Shown here piece by piece: positions 24,278 to 36,201 of a stretch of DNA of 64,000 nucleotides. Origin of the DNA: Gymnothorax reevesii (taxonomy: Eukaryota > Chordata > Actinopteri > Anguilliformes > Muraenidae); NCBI GenBank assembly GCA_029721435.1, contig CM056573.1:153781947-153845946 (forward strand), written 5' to 3'. Below the pieces are notes generated by a model that was not told the origin of the DNA, did not search any database, and saw only the letters and a list, made by a program, of their open reading frames with translations. How positions within the stretch are numbered: position 1 is the first letter of the stretch; the number at the start of each line of letters is the position of its first letter. The translations under genes and the position numbers were made by a program.

Positions 24278-24717
24278 CAGGCCTACCGACAGGGGGACAA
24301 CCGGGTCAGTTGTCCAGGGCCCTGGGTCAGAGGCCCAGAACTGGGTCCTCTGACCATTAAAATGTCTGCTGGAATAATTTGTAAAAATTGCCTTCTTTTG
24401 TTAAAAAAATGTATAGTGTTCCTGTCTCATACAGTATCATTCTAATTTTATTTTTCTTGACATAGCGGTCGAAAACATTATTACTTTCCCCCTGAGCAAA
24501 GATGGTTTGGCCTAGTACACCGCATAAATCCAAAAGTTCTATTTGGCTAACCCCTGCCAGGTTGTGACTGCCAACTGTGAAAATGGCCAGCTCCCAAAAA
24601 CTAGAAGCACAGAAAAGACAGGAGAAAAGGAAAAGAGAAAATGAAAAGAGAGGTGCTCGGGAGTTTATGGCTAAATTTTTAAAAAGATGTGAAGTGGACC
24701 ATACAACTGCAATGTGA
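24278..24717 (+). mobile_element. hAT-like 5' remnant with short N-terminal frame
   Basis: The sequence near 24280 (GGCCTACCGACAGGGGGAC, then TTGTCCAGGGCCCTGGG) resembles the terminal region of fish hAT elements related to ZMYM-type transposases. Downstream, an ATG at 24583 opens 44 codons rich in Lys, Arg and Glu up to a TGA at 24715, like the basic N-terminus of such proteins. No catalytic domain follows. The family call is inferred from resemblance only. Confidence 0.4.
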
Positions 24718-25857
24718 CCGACAAGAACAATCTATAGTAAGCTTCCCCCTAAATTACACCAGGTGCAAGTACCAAACTTGCTGGAAAGTTTCACTTTAGT
24801 CAGTATGTGTGCTTACACTGGCTCCGCTACATTGCATTTCTCCTCTGTCGCAGCTCCAACAATCCGGAGCTCTCCACAGCAGATACACAAAGCTTCTATT
24901 TTTTCCAGTTGCCAGTGCACAATGGAACAATTCAGCACAGAGCAGATTGATGGGGACACACACACAACGTAAAAACATCCAGTTAATTTTCAGACTAAAA
25001 CACTCCGTTTTGACGCCAGATCGTATTGTAGCTTAGGGCAGCAGCAAAAGTAAGAAAATGTGTAAAGGTTTTCTACATAGCACTTTCCAAACAAATGACA
25101 AATCCAACACAAAAAAGAAATAACAAGCATTTATTTATAAGAAGGCTACTTATCCATGGTAGAAGCTCAAAAATCAGAAAATAGGGACAAATCCAAGCAA
25201 GTCAACCATTGTTTAACTCCTTTAGTCAGTAACAAAAAAGTTTGTCTGTTTTGGAGTTGCGATCTCGCCAGTCTCAGTTCTCTTGCAAAAATGCAGCAAG
25301 TGGGTGTAGACAGATGATGAAGCACAGAGCAAACAAGCAGCTGAGCGAAGACGGACGGAACACGCATCTGGTGAAATCCCGAGGTTAGCCTCTTCCACCA
25401 GGGACATGCCATTTGTTGAAGCCCTGCCCTCATCTCGCCTAAAAACACATTACTTCTGCGAACCTGCTCCCATTTACATTTCCTAAGTAGCAACTAAGTG
25501 TTAATTCATTCAGTTGCAAAGATCAATTGGTAGAATTACTGCTGATTTCACCTTATTGTTCATTGTGATAATTATCAAGCCTTTTCCCATCCACATTCAT
25601 GGTTGCATAAAACATCAATGGCTTTTGAAGCTTCTGAATTCCTGTAGTTCACAAAATGGTGTTTTTTTTTAATCCATGTCAGTCTCATGGCCTCCATACG
25701 CCTCAGAGAAAGTTATTTAAAAAAATGTAGTTTTGCCAACTCAGGTCCATATGTTAAGTTTGCTACTGTGAACATTAACTCTGTATTCAACCAGACCCAT
25801 TACCATAACGTAGATTAACTCTCAATCTGTTTTTGAAAAAGAACGAGACAATTGAAA
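24718..25857. other. Intergenic, nothing recognised
   Basis: A 108-residue minus-strand frame (25167-25493) shows no domain. No repeats were identified before the Tc1 copy at 25858. Confidence 0.35.
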
Positions 25858-27055
25858 TACACTACTCACAATAAGTTAGGGATATTGGTATATTGTTAGG
25901 TGTGGTTCAATTTGGGAATTAAATCTTTCCAAATGACTATTTTCCCCTACTTTTATGATAAATCGTGAATACTAAAACACTCCTGCTATTCATTTAAACA
26001 TTTATTACCAACAACAGTCTGCATACTTTTATCTGTGCCCACATGATCAGACTTTTTCAATAACGGGTATTTCCTCCATTTGCATCTATCACTGCTTGGT
26101 GGCAACGCCTCATACTCCTAATTATTCGGATGATACTGTTCTGCGGAAGGGCAATCCACTCCTCCACAAGCGCTACACGCTATTCAGCTGGGTCACGTGG
26201 TGCAGGGGCACGTTCATCCCAGTGGGACTTCAACTGATCCCAGACATGCTCAATTGGGTTGATATCAGGGGACATGGCTGGCCACTGCATAAGAGGCAAC
26301 CCAACTTTGTGCAGACTATCTCAGATGATTCTTGCATAATCTGGAGATGCATTGTCATACATGAATATGACGTCTGGGGCGTGTTCCTGGTACTGAGGGA
26401 TGTTGATGCAGTCTATGACGTCTTGCAGATTAGACTGTACAGTAACAGTTTCATCAATGATGACCAGTTGGGTTTTGCGTGCACAGCTGACGTCTGCCCA
26501 GACTGTCACACCCCTTCCCCCGAACCCCTGTCTTGAAATCATGTTGACCTCCGCATAGCGCTCACGACAACATCTCCACCGGAGTTGACGGCCATCATTT
26601 CTGTGCAAGGTGACCCTAGATTTATCAGAGAACAGCACTGTGGACCACTGCTGCATGTTCCAGGTAACGTGGTCTCGTGCCCACTGGAGACAATAGCGTT
26701 GTTGTTGCAGTGCTGTCAAAGGTGGCACCTGCAACGGTCTTCTAGCATTCAAGCCAAAGTGATGAAGTCAGTTGCAGATGATCTTTCAGGACACCCTGGT
26801 GCCTTTCAAATCTCGTAGACGTGCTTGGAGTTGGGCGACACTTGCATCACAGTGTCTGAGAGCGTAGGTCCTAAGGTACTGGTCATCTTTCCAATCGGTT
26901 GCAAGTGGTGCTCCACTCCTGAGCCGATCAAACATGCCATCAGTGGCTCACTAATTTTGATACAGTCTACTGATGAGATTCTGGGATATGCCAAGTTAAG
27001 TGGTCACGTCAGACTGTAGGCTACCAACGCTGAGACAGGCTTAGGCTAGATGGTG
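25858..27055 (-). mobile_element. Tc1 element, copy 2 of the family at 16902
   Basis: The terminal sequence TACACTACTCACAATAAGTT is identical to that of copy 1. The minus strand is better preserved here: GMFDRLRSGAPLATDW (DNA-binding part), YALRHCDASVAQLQARLRDL, VLFSDKSRVTL (first catalytic Asp), GVTVWADV and VIFMYDNASP (second Asp). The reading frame is broken at several points, and the right inverted repeat is absent: at about 27055 it is replaced by a different Tc1 fragment. Confidence 0.85.
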
Positions 27056-27059
27056 CTTC

Positions 27060-27330
27060 TCATCTGTCAGTCGTCAGCGTGTATTCATTTGTGAAGATTT
27101 TTCCAGTTTCTCTGAATCTTTTGATGATGTTATGCACTGTCGATGATGGGACCTTCAAAGCCTTTGCAGTTTGACATTGAGGAACATTGTTTTTAAAGTA
27201 TTTCAGAATTTTTTTATGCAAACCTTCACAGGTTGGAGAGCCTCTGGCCATCTTTACTTCTGAGAGACTCAGCCTCTCTAAGACATCCCTTTTATAGCCA
27301 ATCATGTTACACACCTGATGCCAGTTAACT
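27060..27330 (-). mobile_element. Tc1-type helix-turn-helix fragment from a different family
   Basis: The minus-strand frame 27314-27060 contains LHKKILKYFKNNVPQC, then VPSSTVHNIIKRFRETGKI, the first helix-turn-helix of a Tc1 transposase. It resembles the N-terminal part of the element at 59253 more than it resembles copy 2 next to it. The catalytic domain is missing. Confidence 0.65.
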
Positions 27331-28260
27331 TAATTACTTCCTAAATGTTCTTTCAGCAGATTCTCTTATATATTAATTGCTTTTTCAGCCCTTTTTTGCC
27401 TGTGTTCCGACTTCTTGAGATCTGTTGCAGCCAGAAAATTTTAAATAAGCTAATTTTGTGGATAAAAATGGAAAAGTCATGGAAAAAATGGAAAATGGAA
27501 ATAAATGCAGGACAGGTGGGCCTCCAGGAGAGGTTTGGGAAATACTGGCCTAGTGTTAAAGAGGAACACTTCAATATAGAGATTGCACGGAAGGTAACAG
27601 AAATTTCTTGCAATACAATTTTACAGTAGAATGTAATGTAGTAAATGCTGAAGATGGTATTTAGATCAGGTTTAGATTTCTTTCTCATGAATTAATTTGA
27701 TAATTGCCATTTATACTATATCATATGTTGGCCTTCCTACAACTTTCATAGTAACTGGACTTTCACGGCTCATCAGTAATTTTACTGCTCTGAAGGTTTG
27801 ATGCATGGCATGCATTTGAGTTCAAACTTAAACATGCACACACCAACAAAAGCCAAAGACCCTGGGACTATTAGAATATTGTTTAGATGGCTTCTTGTAA
27901 AACTGAAATTTCATGAATGTTATGATATGTTATGCTGGGCTACATTTGTTCATAACAATGGTGAAATGCCTATTTTGCTCAATAATACAGTATATTTAAA
28001 TGTCTGGATATGGCATATGTAATACAACCAGTATCTCTCTAACATATTTACATTTGAAAGATTGACTGAAAAAACTAAGGTGGTTTATTAATAGTAATTG
28101 ATATAATGTAAGAGAATGTCTCTTGTGTCTTTGTCTGGGGGATAGGGAGTGTGTGTGAGTTGGCACTGGGTGTAACATGGTGGTGGTGGGAGGTTCTGCG
28201 GTCGCCCTGTTCTGGGCACAGGCAAACCTGTCAGCTGGCCTGTTTGGTAGCATAGTCTTC
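27331..28260. other. Intergenic, nothing certain
   Basis: Left of 27480 may be the eroded end of the Tc1 fragment. The rest is AT-rich without recognisable signal. Confidence 0.35.
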
Positions 28261-28900
28261 AAATTGTTTAATTTGGGCCAAATGCTTCCAGTGGCCTTTC
28301 ACGAGCTTCGCACATCATTTTCTAGAATTTTAGCTCATTTCTTTTGACAGAACTGATGCAACTGAGTCAGGTTTGCAGGTCTCCCTGCTCTAACATGGTG
28401 TTTCAGTTTTAACCACAAATTTTCTATTGGACTGAGGTCAGGGCTTTATGATGGCCATTTCAATTCATAGGCTTTGTCATCCTTAGGCCATTTTCCCACA
28501 ACTTTGTAAGTATGCTTAAGGTCTTTGTCCATTTGCAAGACTCATTTGCGATTAACTTTCTAGAGACATCTTGAGATGTTGCTTATGTATTTCAACATTT
28601 TTATTTTTTCTAATGATGCCATCTATTTTGTGAAGTGTACTAGTCCCTCGGGCAGAAAAGCACCCCCACAACATGATGTTATCACCCCTGTGCACCATAA
28701 TCTTACTGGACACAGATAGCTGTGCTAGCCAGGAGGGGCTCTGCAGGCAGGCCAGCTCACATGTACACACATGTAGACACATCCACTTCTGATAATTGGT
28801 CATTTGCCTGCCTTGCTTATGCAATGGTGACATCTCTCATGAAGGGATATCATTGAAGTTTCTTTGCTTTATCTGTCTGGGATGTGCATTCCAAAGCCTC
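28261..28900 (-). mobile_element. Tc1 transposase relic with DNIMLWGCFSA motif
   Basis: The minus-strand frame around 28830-28560 contains MVHRGDNIMLWGCFSARGT followed by HKIDGII, a conserved block between the first and second catalytic Asp of Tc1 transposases. Flanking sequence back to 28270 continues in the same style with stops and shifts. No inverted repeats were recognised. Confidence 0.6.
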
Positions 28901-29600
28901 ACAGTGACATCCCATCCTTACATGTATTCTGTAACCACTTTTTGGTATAAATATACATGAAATAGTTCAGAAAACACAGGCCTCATCATAAATAACGTGC
29001 ATTTATTACCCGCCAAACGGAAGTGTGCTTGCTGTCAGACCGCACTGCACTGCAAATTTCATGGGGAGGACACCTGGCGGAGATAATAACAGGATCTTGA
29101 ATGGGTTCTATTGGGATGGAGTTCTTTGACTTTGAAGCCTCCCTATTTCCTCCAAATATGTTGATGGTCTTTATGGCCAACCATTCTTTTTTTCATCATT
29201 CCAGAGAATATTTCCCCAAAAAGTAAGATCTTTGATCCCATTTGCAGATTAAAATTGTATTACGACTTCATTATGTTGGTTTCGGTGGCTTCTTCCATGC
29301 TGAGTGGCATTTCAGGTTAAGTCTATATTGGATTTGTTTTACTGCGGGTGCAGATACTTTTGCATCTGTTTGCTCCAGCATCTTAATAAGGTCTTTTACT
29401 ATTCTTCTGGGATTTGTGCTTTTTATGCCGATGTACATTTGTCGCCAGGACGCAGAACATGTCTCGTTCTGCAGCGTTATGACACCTGCATGGTCCTAAG
29501 GTATGTAAATATGGTGCAAACTATTGTTTGTGTAGATAATATAACCTTCAGGAATTTAGAAATTACTCCAAAACATGAGCCAGACAAGTGGAAGCTCACA
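28901..29600 (-). repeat. Possible continuation of Tc1-like debris
   Basis: The stretch 29190-29500 has the look of an eroded transposase on the minus strand, but I cannot align a defined block. Nothing else is visible. Confidence 0.25.
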
Positions 29601-29821
29601 CTTTTTTTTCTGAAGTCTTGTGTTAAGAAAACACGGGGAAAACACGGAAAGAACACAGAACAGGGGGAAGAGACACCATATGCAGGGAAAACCAGATTTA
29701 ATGAAAAACTCAAAAGACTCGGGAAAGAATGAAAACGTGGCACACAGGCCAAAACAAAACACTGTGCCACGCACTGCACAAGCACTGAAAAGGGGAAAAA
29801 CTCAGGAATAGCTAGTTTGCA

Positions 29822-30072
29822 AAAACTGGGGAACTCGGGAACACTAGAGGGTAGCGGAAACTGGGGAACTCGGGAACACTGGAGGGTAGCGGAATCTGGG
29901 GAACTCGGGAACACAGGAGGGTAGCGGAAACTGGGGAACTCGGGAACACTGGAGGGTAGCGGAATCTGGGGAACTCGGGAACACTGGAGGGCAGCACGGA
30001 CTGGGGCACTCGGGAACACTGGAGGGCAGCACGGACTGGGGCACTCGGGAACACTATGGGGTAGCACGAACT
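29822..30072. repeat. Minisatellite, 35-bp unit
   Basis: About seven units of GGGGAACTCGGGAACACTGG plus GGGTAGCGGAACT, with variants such as GGGCAGCACGGACT. The period of 35 is not a multiple of three and the unit lacks stops on the minus strand, so all three minus frames are open through the array, giving Pro/Ser/Val-rich translations. These are not taken as genes. Confidence 0.9.
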
Positions 30073-30089
30073 GGAACTTTTAGACACAG

Positions 30090-30495
30090 GAAGCTCGGGG
30101 AAGCACAGCTGGCAGATGGCAGACTCGGGAGGCGCAGCTGGCAAACTGGGCTCTCAGGAACACAAAGGAGTAGCACTGACTGGAACATTCAGACACAGGA
30201 AGCTCGGGAGGCACAGCTGGCAGATGGCAGACTCGGGAGACACCGCTGGCGTGGATGGCAATGGGGCACTCGAGAAACCAGGAAGGGAACACGAACGGGA
30301 ACACTCAGACGCAGGGGGCTCGAGAGGCACAGCTGGTGCTGGTGGCAGACTCGGGAGGCACAGCTGGCAGATGGCAGACTCGGGAGGCACAGCTAGCAGA
30401 TGGCAGACTCGGGAGGCACAGCTGGCGCCAATGGCAGACTCGGGAGACCCAGCTGGCAGATGGCAGACTCGGGAGGCGCAGCTAGCGCCGAAGGT
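30090..30495. repeat. Minisatellite, 29-bp unit
   Basis: Repeated units of GGCAGACTCGGGAGGCACAG plus CTGGCAGAT, with at least one 31-base variant ending GGCGCCAAT. Units are well ordered from about 30350 to 30495 and more diverged before that. The shared ACTCGGGA core suggests a common origin with the neighbouring 35-bp array. Confidence 0.9.
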
Positions 30496-30859
30496 TTGGA
30501 AGGCTCAGCAGAATCCCAGCAGCCACTGGACACTGCCGCACAACGTCCAGGCCCCTGAAGGCACGCGTGATGGAAAAGAGCGCGAGACAGAGTGCGAGCG
30601 ATACTGGAATCCGAGCGTCTGTCTGACTGACTGAGCAATCTGATCTGAGCGAAGTCTGATCTGGGCGTGAGCGAAGTAACGTCTGCCTCTGCAACAGGTG
30701 ACAGGGAATATAAAGGGAGGGGGCACGGACAGACACAGGTGCTGAAAATAATATAAATTACAAGGGGTGGAACACGAGGGAAATCTAATTACATGAAACA
30801 GGAAAACACCAACACACGGACAAGGATCACAAGACTCTCCCATAGACGGGATAAATAAA
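30496..30859 (-). repeat. GC-rich segment with TATA-like site, probable LTR part
   Basis: On the minus strand, CCCTTTATATTCCC near 30710 could be a TATA box, followed by sequence rich in CAGTCAGTCAGAC-like words. Together with the adjacent copy C this looks like U3/R sequence of a retroelement, but no LTR terminus was located. Confidence 0.3.
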
Positions 30860-31260
30860 CTGGAAGGACTTCTAAGTGCACAGAGTAGGAGGCAGGACAG
30901 AGATAAGAGAATTTGCAGAGAATCTGCAAGAAATGCAGCGAAGGAGATTAAGCGAGAGCAGGAGGCGGAGACTAGAACAGGGCCAATGCAGAGAGGTCGT
31001 TAGTCAATTAGTAAGTGCGGCTGTACAATCCCGAGTGCTCGTTAGTACGTTAGTCTTATATACAACGTTAGCTTTGGTTAGTAAATTATAGAAAAACAAC
31101 AAACTGTTAGTTGGGTTATTAAGATAGAAAAGCAGGGTGAAGCAAGCAAACGAGATCGGAAGGAAGGCTGAAACCCAGAATCCATTAAATCACCCGAAAT
31201 AGTGACACGATCTCTAAAGACAGAGACGGTAACGAACTAATGACACGACAGGGTAAAAAA
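30860..31260 (-). repeat. Diverged LTR fragment, copy C
   Basis: Shares GGAGGCGGAGACTAGAA, GGTCGTTAGTCAATTAGTA, CAATCCCGAGTGC and AATCACCCGAA with copies A and B in the same order and orientation, with more substitutions between blocks. It is interpreted as an older or related LTR of the same gypsy lineage. Confidence 0.7.
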
Positions 31261-31622
31261 CAAAAACCGTACATGGGTAAGACGTGGACCAGAATAGCAC
31301 GGGAGAGATACGAAATGTGGAAACACTAAAACCATCAGACGAAAAACAGACATCACAAAAATAATAAAACCTAATATTGACTAACCAAAACACGGTAACC
31401 CACAGAACACATCTTGGCTGATTTCTTTTGATGTTGCATGATGTCAAGCAAAGAGGCAGTGAGTTTGAAGGTAGGCCTTAAAATACAGGAATGCCTGCAA
31501 TTGACTCAAATTATATGATTGAAATTTTAACCTATCTGAAGCCATCAGGGTTGTCCAAGTTAGCTGTTAGGGGAGAGGAACATCTACTTTAATCATAAAG
31601 AAATTAAGAAGTCAAATTTATC

Positions 31623-31860
31623 ATGACAGATTATATCTCGTGCCGACAGCTGAGCAAAGTAATACCTACATCCAAGGGGCAACCCATCCATTTACGAACC
31701 TGCGTGTATTTGGATCTTTGTATTGACTTTGAATGTAATCTGTCGCACAAAAAATGTGTTTTGCGTTCGTTGGAAAAGCAGCTTAGACTAATTGTAGACT
31801 TTGACACAATGTTGTGACTTTACAGCAACTTGTCAGATAAGATCTAAAATGTATGCTGAA
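31623..31860 (+). mobile_element. Possible LINE reverse-transcriptase fragment
   Basis: A 64-codon frame reads like the YLG(I/L)xID block before the C-terminal end of fish L2-like reverse transcriptases (YLDLCIDFECNLSHKK). It is short and unflanked, so the call is weak. It may be the same family as the LINE tail at 12425. Confidence 0.35.
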
Positions 31861-33038
31861 TTGTTGTTATTTAGTTGCAGGACAGCACCAAACAAGCACA
31901 CAATATTTGTGGTTCAAATTTTTACTAATCAGCTGCAAATTTTGAATGGATAGGAAACCTTTAACCAGTTGAAATGTGTTGGGCGCAGTGTTCGAGGGCT
32001 GCATCTGTCGTTCAAGGGAATAATGCAAAGGAGAATTGATGATATGGCTCAACATCTGCACAAAATAAAAATAGGTTCCCCACTACGTTTCAGCATCTTG
32101 CATACCCCCCAGAGAAGAATTTCCCTACAGCTTCACAATAAATCTGCCCCCAGCGCCTGATGTAATCACCAACAAAAGGCTCTCTGATTGGCTGCGAGTT
32201 GGCTCTCTGATTGGCGACGAGTGCAAGTTTGTACAAAAGCACATATTGGCTTAATCAACTTATGGGAAATGTAGTTTCTTTCATACCCAAAATGATTTTG
32301 TATTTGTGTCAGATTTGTTCTTTCGGAGGAAAAAATATAAAAAATACGGAAATCCGTAACATTACAGACTCTGAGCACCCATGCACATGTTAAAAAGAAA
32401 ATCTGTGAACTACATTGATGAAACCAAAATCGGCGATTTTTTGTCAGACATACCCGTTGGATAACCATTGCCATGTAAATGGCAACAATGGTGGACTTGA
32501 CTTCTTGGTATAAAATCATTCTCAGACAAGTTTTAGGAAAAGTCGCCAAGTTTGGTTGTCCTAGTTCAAGACGTTCTGAAATGATACGACTTGAAAATTG
32601 GCGCGGGCATAAGAAGGGCCCCCCCGGTCAATTACAGTGTTTTTTTGACAGTGGCATATCGCATTTTATCGATTAAAGCAATTTTCAGTAACGGCTCTCT
32701 TTTCTGTCAAATTAAATAATTACATTACGCAGAGTAAACGATTGAATCAAGATTGATAAAATGAATAATGTAATTTACTCGCTTGTAAAGCCTCTAATGA
32801 TAGATTGGACTGCTGGCACTTTAGGCCTATCGCCTATTATGCTGAGTATAACAATATCAGTCAATTCTTTGCGCTTCTGTGCAAGATGATGGACAGAAAG
32901 TACAAACAAAGCAAAATAACGTTATGTAGAGAGAGTCCACAGTTCAGCCATCAAGGGTGCAACAGAACCTTAATCAAGTATGTCAGATAATAAATAACCC
33001 AGGTAAGTTGTGTCTGTTTGATGCCAATTGGTACAGTA
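31861..33038. other. Intergenic, nothing recognised
   Basis: GC content varies but no exon, RNA gene or repeat end could be supported. Confidence 0.35.
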
Positions 33039-34304
33039 TACACTATGTGCTAAAAGTTCATGCACCACAGAAAAAGTCTATTCAGATTGTAAATATTCAA
33101 TAGAATGCGTCTATTCACAAGTCAGTTCATTTCCCTTGCATCTTAATTACTGCCCTCAGCCTGTTGGGCATATAATTTACTAAGTTGTTTAGAACGGAAG
33201 GCTCAAAGTTGTCCCACTCTCGCACAGCCCTCGCACTGAACTGCCTCTTGGTGGTAGGGGGTGGGCTGCGGAAGACCCGACTGTTCAGGATACCCCAGGA
33301 GTTCTCAATCGGGTTGAGGTCCAGGGAGTTGGGTGGCCATTCCTCTTTGCGCAGAAAGCCAGAAAGCTGCTGAGTTCAATGAGCAATTTTTGTGTGGGCA
33401 CCGTCTTGCACAAAGACTATTTCCGCACGCCTGTTGAACATCTTCCTGGCAGTGACGGGGCCAAATTTCTTTTTTCTGGTCAGTATGGGAAATAGCACTG
33501 GCTGGAGAATGTTCTTGACATGATACTTAGCATTGATTTTGGTGCCCTGGGGTACAACTTGCAACTCCCACAGCCCCTGGAGATGACATCGCCCCCTCAT
33601 GTAATGGGCACTGAACTTGACTTGTTCAGAAGGTGGCACATTCTTTCGATTGTCGGTATAGATGCGGTCGTTTTGGCTGTTGGGAGCTGGAAATAAGTAG
33701 AGTGGGCAATCATCAGAGAAAACCCAGTTTTCCCAGTGTCTTGGGGTCATTGTGGCATACTTCTTTGTAAAAGCCAGCCGCTTCTCTTTTCCACTTTGGT
33801 AAGGCGAGGAATTCACTGTCTTCTGTATGCTCTCAGACCCAGTTTCTCAGTCAGAAAACAATGGATGGTGCTCTTAGACACTGCTTCCCCAAGATTCTTC
33901 AGTCTTCCTCTGAGTCTGCGGCTGAAGTGGTGTCTCTTCTTGGCCTTTTGGATGGAACTCAGGACTGAGGGGCGACCTGCACAGGGCTCGTATTCAAGGG
34001 AGTCACAACGCTGGTGTCTCTGCCGCCACTTCTTCACCCATCCTATGCTTCTGCCAAGGTCCCTGCCCCTGCACAAGGCAATGGCTTGAGCACGAATCTG
34101 AGGCTCTGAAAGAGCAGCCTTTCCAGGTTTTTGTTTGGCCTGGCAGTTCTCTCTTTCTTCCTTAGTCAATCAAGACATTTATAGGCCTCTCGCAAACAGA
34201 TGAACTAATTAACAACCTCACAACACCAGGCTGACCAGGTGCAACCCATTTTGGAGACAGACATGTTGCCCATTAGGATGCATGAACTTTTGGGACACGG
34301 TGTA
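33039..34304 (-). mobile_element. Tc1/mariner element of a divergent family, frameshifted
   Basis: The ends are TACACTATGTGCTAAAAGTT and, complemented from the right, TACACCGTGTCCCAAAAGTT. The minus strand holds a nearly continuous transposase in two overlapping frames. The first (34169-33813) carries the helix-turn-helix region (IGWVKKWRQRH, CAGRPSVLS). The second (33816-33376) carries WVFSDDCPLYLF with the first Asp and IVFVQDGAHTKIAH with the second. A stop follows, and further on LDLNPIENSWG supplies the Glu. So the triad is visible, but one frameshift and at least one stop silence it. Confidence 0.85.
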
Positions 34305-35600
34305 CTTTGATGTCAGACACCAGATACTTCGGTTTGGGAATGAAGTGAGAGGCAGCGAGAATCATTTTGTCCAGCTGCATAATCCACCAGTGCTTGAGCT
34401 TTAAGTCACAAAGTGATGGCCATACACTGTCCTTCAGGGTTTTCTAGCAGAGAGCAGAAGTCATGGTTCCATAAATTATGCCAAATTGCATGGATCCTGA
34501 AGCAGCAAAGCAACCCTAGACCATCACACGACCACCACCATTTTTGACGGGTAGTATAATATTTTATTGTGGAATTTCAGTTGGCTAGTCACTCCTGGGT
34601 CGATTCACCACTGTTTCAGTTTTTCTCCATTTGTAGAAAATGGCTCTCACCATGGTTTGCTGGGGTCCCACAGTCTTAGAATTGGCCCTGTTAGCCTTTC
34701 CAGACTGTTAGATGTCAATGGTTTTGTTTCTCCCCTGTTCTTGAATTTCTTTATATAGTGGCATCACATTGATTTTTGTGTACTTTACACTACCACACTG
34801 GTTCTGTTGAAGTTATGTTTACATTCAACAGGGATGTCTAGGAGTGTGCAGTGAATTTGAACCAAATTATCAATTATTTTTTTTTTCTATTTGTTGACTT
34901 AGTGACTGTGGAAGCAATTACTTTTTCAGATCAGGTAGGTAGGTCAGGTAGGGCTGGATAGCTTCTTTCCTTCAATAAATTAAATCATCATTTAAAAAAA
35001 GCATTTTGTGTTTAGTCAAGATATCTTTGTCCAATATTCAAATTAGTATGATGGTCTGAAACAGCAATATACTGTATGTTAATATGCGATTTCATCTGTA
35101 AGTATTCTTCACGGTATTAAATTGTTCTTCAATGCCCTGAAGAAGACTTATGGCAGAACTTTGGTAATTTAATAAATTATTATGCCACTGTGGTTACGAG
35201 GGGACGATTGCCCTTCTTAACATCTAATTAACAACCAAACATCAATTCGCCCACTTGCGTAAACTAATTGGTAGAATGACCAACTAATTTGTTTTGAGCT
35301 GGCATTATTATTCTATTCCCGCTGAAAGTTATTGGGCACTTTCCTACTCTAATTATTAACCTAAAGCATCTTTCCGCCTTACCCCAAAAGGTCTAAATAT
35401 ATAGCTCATAAAACAGCACATATTTGCGGTAATGTAACCCCACAGCATCACACTACCATCACTATGTTTGACTGTTGGTATGATTTTCTTCTTATCAAAT
35501 TTTTCAAAACTTACCTTTGATTAATCCATGGATGTTCTGCTTTCAGTTTTAGAGTATAATACATTTTGTTTTCACCTTGTAGGAACAACTACATTTTTAC
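34305..35600 (-). mobile_element. Eroded Tc1 fragments
   Basis: Two pieces on the minus strand resemble the family at 13150. One is around 34490-34790, with CACACGACCACCACCA, ATGGCTCTCACCATGG and CCAGACTGTTAGATG. The other is at 35430-35600, with GCATCACACTACCATCACTA. Near 35140 a GCCCTGAAGAAGACTTATGG word is typical of another fish repeat. No termini are defined. Confidence 0.5.
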
Positions 35601-35984
35601 AACTTGATAAATTTTTAATATTTACTATTTGACACGAGACTCAAAAATTTAGGCCTTATTATAATATCTGATCATAATCCATTTCATATGTTAATTACAT
35701 GTAGGGTGAGGAAACATTTGCATTATATTGCAACTTTTGGTGCAACTTATAGCTCACTTGTGCTTATCTTTAGGGCTTAGGCTAGTGAACAAATAAAGTA
35801 TGTGACACAGTTGCTAATCTTAACTTTCTTTACTTACAATTCTGAGTAAGTTCCTGACTTGTGCCATGAACAGCAGGGAGACAGAATGCCTCCCCTACCT
35901 CCCCCCTCTTGCTATCCAGACACCACCCCTCTAGTGCTGACGCTGGACTGATAACTGCTTTGAGCTTAACAGAACGGCAGGCCT

Positions 35985-36052
35985 GGAACTTTCTGTGACT
36001 GCGTCAGCTGACTGCTAATGGAATCTTACTGGTGTGTGGGAAGTGTTTAAAA
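35985..36052 (+). promoter_or_regulatory. hspa8: Candidate hspa8 promoter: heat-shock element and TATA-like box
   Basis: GGAACTTTCT at 35985-35994 matches the nGAAnnTTCn heat-shock element exactly, with further GAA at 35972. TGCGTCA, a CRE-like word, follows at about 36000. GTTTAAAAG at 36044-36052 can serve as a TATA box. The DNA here is richer in G and C than its flanks. Hsc70 genes keep basal promoters with weak heat-shock elements, so this fits, but transcription start was not observed. Confidence 0.5.
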
Positions 36053-36075
36053 GCCTGGGCCGCCCACAAAAGCTG

Positions 36076-36201
36076 CTGAGAGACCAAATCAAGTGTCTGC
36101 GGGGAGTGAGACCTTGCGGGGTTTAGCTAAGGGCAACCTGTGGTGGTGTGCGTGGTGGGGTAACAAGCTGCCGCAGTCACATAACGACTGAACTAAGCAA
36201 G
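36076..36201 (+). other. hspa8: Candidate noncoding first exon of hspa8
   Basis: A start about 30 bases after the TATA-like box would give an exon ending at the strong donor AAGCAAG/GTAAAG (exon end 36201). The coding region then begins in the next exon, two bases after an acceptor at 39085, the arrangement seen in vertebrate HSPA8 where the first exon is noncoding. Exon ends are inferred. Confidence 0.45.

Noticed and set aside
29477..30144. Long Pro/Ser-rich minus-strand open frames
   Set aside because: They are produced by the 35-bp minisatellite, are open in all three frames, and have no conserved domain or splice context.
29822..30495. CRISPR-like regularly spaced repeats
   Set aside because: The units are contiguous tandem repeats without unique spacers, in a eukaryotic genome.
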